From Anaerotignum lactatifermentans DSM 14214 (GTDB taxonomy: Bacteria > Bacillota > Clostridia > Lachnospirales > Anaerotignaceae), in the NCBI RefSeq assembly GCF_900142265.1, contig NZ_FRAH01000010.1, positions 1-64,000 of the forward strand: 64,000 nt of DNA. The letters run 5' to 3'. A program made the translations under genes and the position numbers. Under the pieces are notes generated by a model. That model ran no database searches. It worked only from the letters and a program-made list of their open reading frames with translations, and was not told the origin of the DNA. Shown piece by piece: positions 55,665-62,088 of this stretch (position 1 is its first letter; each line of letters starts with the position of its first letter).

Positions 55665-56254
55665 AAAGCATTTCGCTCCTTTCTTTTGTTATATGAACAG
55701 AGTAAACTGCAACCCTTCGCCTTGTAACGGTCTTTCTCCGTCTCTAACTACTACGGTTGCTCCGTTACCATGCAGGATATTCAGAGTCTATGCTCATAGC
55801 CTCATGAAAGGCATTCCTGTTTAGGTAATCCCCAGTTAGTACGATAGCCATAGGGTATTCGTTGTCGGATTTGTCTTTAGCGCTTTCCTTGTATCTACAA
55901 GTGTATTTCTCTTATGCGAAAACCAGCATTCTGACTTCATCGATATCAGTTTGCCATACCATTGGAATTTATAGTTGTCCTTTGGCAAAGAGAAACAACA
56001 GGTTTCAGTTGGTTTCCTGTTGGTGAACCATAGCACTACTTGCGTTCGACATTCAAACAGAACAGTCTTAATCCTCATACGAATGTTATGTCTCGATACT
56101 CAGTCGCGGTTTTCCAACTAACCGACTTGTACCTTTCCGACCATGCTACACTCCCTGTTCACTTTCGATTCCAGATAAGGTCGGTGACATCATCCCAGTT
56201 TTCTTGAGATGTCGTGTCCTATTACGCAATGACTACCGCCCATCTTGGGCGCAA

Positions 56255-56686
56255 GATAAAATGGTTTCCGCCGCCTAATGTTCCCAGAGAGCGTTCCAGT
56301 CTTTTTGCATCCCGCAAAGAGCGATAACAACGCAGTTTTGTCAGGTTAAACCGTTCCATTCTGCCTTCCCACACGTTTCTGCCAGAAGGAATATAATGAC
56401 AGGCTTCATCCAGTTTCGCAAAGTCCACTTCTTTTTCCGCTAGTTTTACGGTATACATCCCACATCCAATATCTACCCCTACAATATTGGGGCATGCCTT
56501 GTCTTTGACTGTCATGGTTGTACCAACGGTACAGCCCTTTCCTGCATGAACGTCAGGCATAATTCTGATTTTGCTGCCTTCGGTCAGACCATAGTCGCAC
56601 ATCCGGCGAATCTGTTCAATGGCAACATCCTCAATGACTTTCGCATAACAAATAGCTGTATTTACTTTTCCTTTGATTTCTAACAT
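56255..56686 (-). CDS. rtcB: RtcB RNA ligase, first exon
   Basis: The first 144 codons of RtcB: CYAKVIEDVAIEQIRRMC, MPDVHAGKGCTVGTTMTV, and the metal-binding NIVGVDIGCGMYTV (Asp/Cys), ending LGTLGGGNHFI. Together with exon 2 the protein is 424 residues, normal for the shorter RtcB type. ATG 56686 has AAGGAGGG upstream, 21 bases after the DUF2828 gene stop. Unspliced mRNA would give this half plus about ten intron-coded residues and a stop near 56222, lacking the guanylylation site. Confidence 0.93.
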
Positions 56687-56707
56687 ACTGCTTCCCTCCT
56701 TTTGAAG

Positions 56708-58174
56708 CTATGCTGCAATGGGCGCATAACGCTCACTCTGCAGCACTTCCATCATAAATGTATAAGGTGAGAGATTTCCCCTTGCTACCATAGAAAATAT
56801 CCTTGGTGTCGCGCCGGAAACCAATACAACTCCCTGTTCATTTTTGGTTACGGGCTGCTGGCGGTTTCTGCTGGCTACATTCCAAAAGACAACTTCCGGC
56901 AAGCGGTATCCTTTTTCCTTGTATCTTCTCTTGGCGTTTTTGAAAACCGTTTTAGAAGCCTTATTGACACAGGCATTAAATTCCATATCTGAAATAATAA
57001 TCAGTTTTGCAGGCAATTCTTCCTGGGGAACCTGATTTTTCACCGCTGCCCGCAGAATCAGATCAAAAACTGCTTCCAGATTGGTATCCGCAATTTCTTC
57101 AAATGTTGTTAGATATTGCAGTTTGTCAACAAAGGTTTCCCCTTTGATTTCAATCAGCTGCGGTCTTTCAGAAAACTCAATAAAATGATTGCGGAAAACC
57201 CCTTTATTCCGTTCTGCGAAGTAAAGTCCCAAGGACAGTGCCACTGCCGCAGGAATGGGGTTTCTACCGCAATACATAGACCCGGAAGTATCAATGACAG
57301 CAAGGGCATTTTCTTCTCCGCCAAAATCTGGCAAAGCAGCCCATGTCGCATTCAGCGATGCCTTTTCTTCCGAAAAAGTGCTATTCCATCTTGTATTCAG
57401 ATAAGATTCAACCAACTCATAGGGTGCCACATGATCTGCATGGAGCTTTGCATCTCCAGTACTTGCTTTGGAGAGAAAAGCTTGATATCTTTCCCTGTCG
57501 TTCCGCCAGAAAGCCATTTTGTATTTGAACAGCGCTTTACAGGGCTGCTGTTCATAATCGAAGGTATAATCTTTTTCACGCAAGTGATTCTCAATGATAT
57601 GTATTTTGGCTCTAAGTGCTGTCAAAGCTTTTCTGTAAGCTGCGTCGTTCATGCCAAAGGCTCTGGCAACCTTTTTAGCCTGATATACAGTTTCCTGATT
57701 GGATGCATTGACAGAAGGCAGCCATTTTCCCAAGAGAGAAACAGATTCTCCTTCTACGAGTTTCTTCATATCCGCTTCAAACTGTTTCCGCAGATAAATC
57801 AACATCTCTTTTTCACAGGGCGTATCCATCAATGCCAACAGGTCATCGAAGCGTCCATATTCCGCTACATAAGCCAGATTTTTCTGAACAGATGCAGGTT
57901 TATTTTCGGCCAGCCAGCCAAGAATTGTCCGAAACACTTTTCTTTCGCCTAATCCGCCCCGAATATCTCTTGCAAAGAAAAGAAGTTTCATGGCTAAATC
58001 CGCATCTTCTGTATACGCCTGCACAAAACGTGCAATGATTTCTTTTTCACTTTGTCCGCGCAGTGCTCCAATGGTGGCAAACAAATCCAGACATTTAGAT
58101 CCTGTAGAAACATATGCAGCTGCGCCATTTTCTGTTGTGGTCATATTGGCTTCCTGTTTCATGTATTTTAACAT
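56708..58174 (-). CDS. Ro60-like DUF2828 protein with vWA domain
   Basis: A 488-residue protein. The N-terminal ~270 residues are helical repeats (HEAT/TROVE-like: ALRGQSEKEIIARFVQAYTE; FARDIRGGLGERKVFRTIL; VAEYGRFDDLLALMD). The C-terminal ~190 residues are a von Willebrand A domain with the MIDAS motif AVIDTSGSMY and later IIISDMEF. This is the layout of Ro60/Rsr (TROVE-vWA) and of the DUF2828 family. Ro proteins bind misfolded RNAs and Y RNAs as a ring. The start is the second of two ATGs (58174), six bases after GGAGG. It follows three tRNA-like RNA elements and precedes rtcB. Confidence 0.85.
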   Translation of the reverse strand: MLKYMKQEANMTTTENGAAAYVSTGSKCLDLFATIGALRGQSEKEIIARFVQAYTEDADLAMKLLFFARDIRGGLGERKVFRTILGWLAENKPASVQKNLAYVAEYGRFDDLLALMDTPCEKEMLIYLRKQFEADMKKLVEGESVSLLGKWLPSVNASNQETVYQAKKVARAFGMNDAAYRKALTALRAKIHIIENHLREKDYTFDYEQQPCKALFKYKMAFWRNDRERYQAFLSKASTGDAKLHADHVAPYELVESYLNTRWNSTFSEEKASLNATWAALPDFGGEENALAVIDTSGSMYCGRNPIPAAVALSLGLYFAERNKGVFRNHFIEFSERPQLIEIKGETFVDKLQYLTTFEEIADTNLEAVFDLILRAAVKNQVPQEELPAKLIIISDMEFNACVNKASKTVFKNAKRRYKEKGYRLPEVVFWNVASRNRQQPVTKNEQGVVLVSGATPRIFSMVARGNLSPYTFMMEVLQSERYAPIAA

Positions 58175-58203
58175 CATGATCCTCCTTTTCTTTATTATCA
58201 CAA

Positions 58204-58291
58204 GGCACCATATAAAGCGGGGTCAGCCCGCATTAATGGTCTAAAACCATCGAATGTGAAGTAATGTCAAATAAAAATTGCTGTTGGTGCC
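58204..58291 (-). ncRNA. tRNA-like RNA element A
   Basis: An 88-base element closed by a perfect 7-bp stem: GGCACCA (58291-58285) with TGGTGCC (58210-58204). Inside are a T-arm-like hairpin GCGGG/CCCGC (58217-58231), an anticodon-arm-like hairpin ATGGT/ACCAT (58236-58250) and about 30 less structured bases. It begins with ACAGCAA after the closing stem and is followed by TTGTG, both shared with B and C. It ends 30 bases before the DUF2828 start. No CCA end. Confidence 0.75.
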
Positions 58292-58308
58292 TTTTTCAAT
58301 TTTCACAA

Positions 58309-58384
58309 GGCGCATCTTTTACAGATTTACATCTGCCTGCACCGAAGGTTTCTAGCCTTCTACAGTCCGATTGCTGTCTACGCC
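58309..58384 (-). ncRNA. tRNA-like RNA element B (76 nt cloverleaf)
   Basis: A 76-base element, tRNA length. The 6-bp closing stem is GGCGTA (58384-58379) with TGCGCC (58314-58309). There are three internal hairpins: ACAG/CTGT with a GG-containing loop (58362-58377, D-arm-like), a 17-nt GAAGG-CTAGAAA-CCTTC arm (58344-58360, exactly 5+7+5 like an anticodon arm), and GCAGAT/ATCTGT (58321-58336, T-arm-like). The T-loop lacks the usual TTC and there is no CCA, so it mimics tRNA rather than being a normal one. Confidence 0.8.
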
Positions 58385-58400
58385 TTTTTCATTTTTACAA

Positions 58401-58482
58401 GGCGCAAATTTCGCAGATTTCCATCTGCCGTTGTTGAAGGGTTGATTCGTCAACAGTCTGCATTGGGTTTGCTGTATGCGCC
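58401..58482 (-). ncRNA. tRNA-like RNA element C
   Basis: An 82-base element closed by GGCGCA (58482-58477) with TGCGCC (58406-58401). ACAG/CTGT (58453-58475), TTGA/TCAA with loop CGAA (58442-58453) and a T-arm-like GCAGAT/ATCTGC (58413-58428) nearly identical to that of B are visible. It starts with TACAGCAA and ends with TTGTA. The spacer to B (TTGTAAAAATGAAAAA) is nearly the same as the spacer from B to A. Confidence 0.75.
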
Positions 58483-58553
58483 TTTCATTCAGAGAATCAT
58501 TTCCTTGTACTGATATGTATCTCCTTTGGATTTGTTTCTCTGTTTGTATCTTT

Positions 58554-58563
58554 ATTCTACCTG
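58554..58563 (-). promoter_or_regulatory. Possible -10 of the RNA array / DUF2828-rtcB transcript
   Basis: GGTAGAATAAA on the minus strand (TAGAAT at 58559-58554) lies about 70 bases before element C. The same 11 bases precede the first WYL gene (60804-60811). The -35 regions are poor. The shared block could be a common promoter core or WYL-related site. Confidence 0.35.
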
Positions 58564-58586
58564 TTATTTCCAATCTCATCACGGAA

Positions 58587-58620
58587 AAAAAGTTGCGAAC
58601 ATCAAAGTCCGCAACTTTTT
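58587..58620 (-). terminator. Terminator after the WYL genes
   Basis: AAAAAGTTGCG (58587-58597) pairs with CGCAACTTTTT (58610-58620), flanked by A/T-runs on both sides. It overlaps the last codons of the second WYL gene and separates that transcript from the RNA array. Confidence 0.85.
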
Positions 58621-59510
58621 TGATTCAGTAATCTCTGTTTTATTAAATTCACAAAATGCTGTGGTGCCGTTACTTTTATCAATGGTCCAAAGGAAAGAAT
58701 ACGAATGACCATCTCCGTTTCATCCTCTTTGTCATAAACAACCGTAATACGGTAATGCTTATCATCCAGCTTTTCTGCCTCTTTTTCACAATGGGCAAAA
58801 TGAAGCAGCACCCTTTCCAGCGCCTTTCTTTGGTCAAAGAGTTCAAAAACTACTTTACGTTGTTGCTCTGATTTTCTCGTCAGATGCCTTGCCATCCCAT
58901 CCTGACATCTTTCACAGCTTATAATTCTCCCTAAATTGATAGTACTTCCGTAACGGTCAGAAGAACCGATCAACCGAAATTTATCGTCCTTTTCCGAATA
59001 TTCCAGACACTTGGGCATGACATTCATCTGCAATGGATTACCTCTGCGGTTTTGCAGTGTAATCTTCAGCGGATACTGCTGTTTGATGGCATCCAGAATG
59101 ATGCGAAAATTCCGAATATATGCTTCATCTGTGTAATCATCGCCATCTGCATATCGGTCAAACACAAGAATATCCTCTGGCAAAAAAAGCGGTTCCACGT
59201 CTGGAAAGTCAAAAATATCATCACCAAACAACCGCATGCGAGGATCGTTGGCAATGGCTTTCAGCCACCGTTTCTCCAAAAGAGTCAGCGGCATAGCAGG
59301 CTCTTTATGCAGAGGTGTTGTGCCATCTGGCGTAATGAGCTGCCACCTTTGCTCCTCGATAGCAGGCAAAATATGCAGCAGGCTTTCCCCAAAAGCATAT
59401 TTCCCTACAATGTGCTGCATTTCTTTTGCTTCCAACGGATGATCTGTTGCCGCTTTCAGGATAGCTGCCATCGTTTGGTAATATATACTGTATAATTCAC
59501 TGAATATCAT
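58602..59510 (-). CDS. WYL-domain regulator, second copy
   Basis: A 302-residue protein. Residues about 110-220 form a WYL-type domain (LKITLQNRRGNPLQMNVMPKCLEYSEKDDKFRLIGSS spans the core strands), followed by a C-terminal WCX-like extension (HYRITVVYDKEDETEMVIRILSFG). WYL domains bind nucleic acid or nucleotide ligands and often regulate defence and repair genes. No clear N-terminal HTH is seen. The start at 59510 overlaps the first WYL gene by 14 bases. A heteromer of the two WYL proteins is plausible. Confidence 0.8.
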   Translation of the reverse strand: MIFSELYSIYYQTMAAILKAATDHPLEAKEMQHIVGKYAFGESLLHILPAIEEQRWQLITPDGTTPLHKEPAMPLTLLEKRWLKAIANDPRMRLFGDDIFDFPDVEPLFLPEDILVFDRYADGDDYTDEAYIRNFRIILDAIKQQYPLKITLQNRRGNPLQMNVMPKCLEYSEKDDKFRLIGSSDRYGSTINLGRIISCERCQDGMARHLTRKSEQQRKVVFELFDQRKALERVLLHFAHCEKEAEKLDDKHYRITVVYDKEDETEMVIRILSFGPLIKVTAPQHFVNLIKQRLLNQKSCGL

Positions 59511-60750
59511 GTTCATCACCATCTTCCAAACCATAAAGGGCATACATTGCATACATATCTTCCCGAAACTTTTCTTCCAGTTTTTCATTGGAAATATGAA
59601 TTTCTGTAATGCGGCAAATAAATGTCCGAATCCATGGAATCAGTTCACTGGCATCATATACATCCGCCGTAAACCTGCATGTATTTTCGTCCAGATGTTC
59701 TACGGTTCCGCAACGTTTTTCCCGTTCCAGCCGCTTGGGAATGTGCTGTTCCCCTTTCCCATAACGAATGGTAAATTCCACATGCTCCATACGATTTCCC
59801 CATCTGCTTTGTGTGCTGACACCCCACATATTTTTCTGCATTTCTTCCAGCTTCTGTCGCATATGGTCAAAACGTTCACTGACCTCTCCCATTTTTACAG
59901 ATACAATATGATCTGTCCGAAAGGACAAAATTCGCCTGAACCTTGGAGAATATGCAATGAGGTATTGTCTGCCGCTTTGCGCACTGACCATGACGCGAAG
60001 AGGTACTACATGGGATTCTGAGGAGCGTTCCTTATGGCGATTACATGTTTCCAGAAGAATGCTTCGTTTTTCCCGTATTGCCATAAAAACAGTACACAGA
60101 ATTTCACTGTCTACAGCACCAGTAATATAATGATGTTTAAAGGAAAAATGGTCATTTTGTTTCTTTGTCTGGTCCAGCAAAAAGGAGCCAATAACGCCGC
60201 AAGGCGCAACTTCGGAGAAAAAGTCCAGAATATCTCCATCCAAATCATACTTTGACATGGTCCAGCGATAATACATGGTTTTCCCTTGCTTCTCGCCTGA
60301 TACAATGCCTTCTGAAATATATTCTTTCAGCTTTTTTCGTACAGTAGAAACGTCAAAAGTTTTCGATTCCTGAAAAGCGGAAAGATATGTATCAATCTGG
60401 TCCATGATTTCCGTCAGAGAAAGAGCATCATCAGTAGAAGCAAAAATATCCATCAATATAAAATGCAGCGTAATATCTCCATCGGTGAAACTTTTTGTTT
60501 TCCATGCGGTGTAGAGAGGGTTGTGCTGTACAGCCCTACTATCAATGGAAATAAAAACATTCTTCCCCTCTGCGTTCTGGCGGAATCGCATATAATCTCC
60601 CAGCCAACTTTCCAATCTCCTGCGCTCATCATCATAGGAACGCGCGCTTTTTCTCGTATATTCTTCTCGGCTTTTAAAGCCATAGACATAAAACTCCCGC
60701 ATATACTCACGGATGCGGTTAAAATTTTTCACCAGTTCACTGTATGCCAT
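59497..60750 (-). CDS. WYL-domain regulator, first copy, with winged helix
   Basis: A 417-residue protein. The N-terminal part (about 85-170) has winged-helix features (LTEIMDQIDTYLSAF; DVSTVRKKLKEYISEGIVSGEKQGKTMYY). The WYL region (about 215-290) carries SSESHVVPLRVMVSAQSGRQYLIAYSPRFRR, and a C-terminal WCX-like domain ends near residue 400. AAAGGAGGGG precedes ATG 60750. It is transcribed toward the RNA array and DUF2828-rtcB operon, which are its likely targets. Confidence 0.85.
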   Translation of the reverse strand: MAYSELVKNFNRIREYMREFYVYGFKSREEYTRKSARSYDDERRRLESWLGDYMRFRQNAEGKNVFISIDSRAVQHNPLYTAWKTKSFTDGDITLHFILMDIFASTDDALSLTEIMDQIDTYLSAFQESKTFDVSTVRKKLKEYISEGIVSGEKQGKTMYYRWTMSKYDLDGDILDFFSEVAPCGVIGSFLLDQTKKQNDHFSFKHHYITGAVDSEILCTVFMAIREKRSILLETCNRHKERSSESHVVPLRVMVSAQSGRQYLIAYSPRFRRILSFRTDHIVSVKMGEVSERFDHMRQKLEEMQKNMWGVSTQSRWGNRMEHVEFTIRYGKGEQHIPKRLEREKRCGTVEHLDENTCRFTADVYDASELIPWIRTFICRITEIHISNEKLEEKFREDMYAMYALYGLEDGDEHDIQ

Positions 60751-60816
60751 GGCTTCCCCTCCTTTGCCCCATTTGTTCTTTTTTGATTGCCACTCTATTT
60801 TTTATTCTACCAAAAA

Positions 60817-60866
60817 AACAAAAAGAAAGATATGCGAAATTCTAAATGAAAATCACATATCTTTCT
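60817..60866 (-). terminator. Terminator after the TolC-like gene
   Basis: AGAAAGATATG (60824-60834) pairs with CATATCTTTCT (60856-60866); on the minus strand a TTTTTGTTTTTTT run follows. Confidence 0.85.
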
Positions 60867-60917
60867 ATATTTTTATCCTAGCTCACAAATTATGAAAAGT
60901 CACTTTTATGTTTGATT

Positions 60918-62072
60918 TTACAACAATTCTGTATTTTCCAACTGATAAACTTTCATGTCATGGGAATATACAATCTGCGCCAATGTGTTTTCTGCTTCTT
61001 CCACATCCAATTCCGCTTTTGTCACATCCAACGCTGTATTTCTGCCCAATGAATAATTCAGTTCTGCCAGTTCCAGATTGGATTTTGCTGTTTCCAGATT
61101 CCGCTGGGCTGTTTCATACTGGTTTTCCAGTTCCTGCACCTCATTATAAGCATTCTGAATTGCCAGTTCTTTATCTTCTTTGGCTGTTTTCAAAGTGCTT
61201 TTTGCTTCTTCATAGGAATACTTGTTGGAAGCAGACTGAGAATTTGTACTGGACATGGACATATAGTTTTTGTTGAATTCAGCATCGTCCACATTCTGTT
61301 CCAACTGTTTGATGGTATAGTCTGTATTCAGCTTATTTTGGATATACTGTGTCATACTCTGCCCCATTTCATAGGGAGTGTATTCTATATCATATACCAA
61401 TTCATATTCTGTATCATCGCTGATACCCAGCAGCTGATTGAAGGAGCGATATTCTTCCTCGATGGTTCTTTCCAGTGTTTCCACATTGTCCACTGCTGTC
61501 TTATAATCTGTTTCCAGTGTACGCAGATCATAATCACTGATAAGCCCCATTTTATTTTTTGTCTGTCCCTGCAAATACTGTGTTTTCTTCACCTCTGCCT
61601 CTTTTTTCGCAACTTCCAGAGAGCTTTCGTCACTTAAGATAGAAGTAAAGTAACTTTTTACAGTAGATTCCAATGTCAGCTTTGTGATTTCTTCTGTATA
61701 ACGATTCTGCGTCATACTGCTGCTGATAGATTGAATCTGAGAATAGATGCTGTAAACATCATCATCCACCCACTGCTGATAGCTGACAGTAGGCACTGAG
61801 AAAGAATCGGTGATATCCCAGATATCTTCCTTCAAATCCTGCAGATATTCTGCCTTTTCTGCCACATTATCCAGATCAGAGCTGTTATCCTCTGCCAGTT
61901 CCAGCGCTTCTTCATATGTCAGCTGCCAAACGCCGCTTTCTTCTGTACTTACAGTACCTTCTTCGGAAGTGCTTTCTGCTGCAGTTTCTGTACTGGTTTC
62001 TGCTGCAAAAGCAGTCGTTGCAGTTGGCATCATCATCGTCAACGTCAGCAGCAACGCCAATTTATACTTCAT
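60918..62072 (-). CDS. TolC-family (outer-membrane-efflux-like) secreted coiled-coil protein
   Basis: A 384-residue exported protein with a Sec signal peptide (LALLLTLTMMMPTATTAFAA). A Ser/Thr/Glu-rich linker leads to the TolC-type helical repeats: LTYEEALELAEDNSSDLDN, NEVQELENQYETAQRNLETAKSNLELAELNYSLGRNTALDV split by a membrane-distal region. The last block (YSLGRNTALDVTKAELDVEEAE) is the family hallmark. In didermic bacteria TolC spans the outer membrane; here, in an apparently single-membrane cell, it may form a periplasm-like wall conduit for the RND pump. The start at 62072 follows AAGGAGG. Confidence 0.85.
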   Translation of the reverse strand: MKYKLALLLTLTMMMPTATTAFAAETSTETAAESTSEEGTVSTEESGVWQLTYEEALELAEDNSSDLDNVAEKAEYLQDLKEDIWDITDSFSVPTVSYQQWVDDDVYSIYSQIQSISSSMTQNRYTEEITKLTLESTVKSYFTSILSDESSLEVAKKEAEVKKTQYLQGQTKNKMGLISDYDLRTLETDYKTAVDNVETLERTIEEEYRSFNQLLGISDDTEYELVYDIEYTPYEMGQSMTQYIQNKLNTDYTIKQLEQNVDDAEFNKNYMSMSSTNSQSASNKYSYEEAKSTLKTAKEDKELAIQNAYNEVQELENQYETAQRNLETAKSNLELAELNYSLGRNTALDVTKAELDVEEAENTLAQIVYSHDMKVYQLENTELL

Positions 62073-62088
62073 AAAAAACCTCCTTTCT

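Larger units (their letters stand above)
53755..56254 (-). mobile_element. Group II intron inserted in rtcB
   Basis: A 2,500-base intron, sense to rtcB. The 5' end reads TTGCGCCCAAGATGGGCGG, close to the LtrB-type start GTGCGCCCAGATAGGG. An internal block ACTGGGGATTACCTAAACAG also matches LtrB. Domain V is a 34-nt hairpin at 53816-53849 (minus strand GAGCCGTG...CACGGTTC), followed by domain VI and an end in CCTCAC. Removing it joins Ile144 and Glu145 of RtcB (GGGNHFI-EVDQ) with no base lost or gained. The mobile ORF occupies 53865-55664 in domain IV. The first base (T rather than G) is unusual. Confidence 0.92.

Noticed and set aside
58204-58482. Tandem array considered as CRISPR or as ordinary tRNA genes
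   Set aside because: Units are not identical repeats with spacers, and no unit has a standard T-loop, full acceptor stem plus CCA, or D-loop set, so neither label fits.
58352-58582. 76-codon frame across the RNA elements
   Set aside because: The stretch is explained by conserved RNA stems and spacers, and the predicted peptide has no ribosome-site-supported start near element borders.
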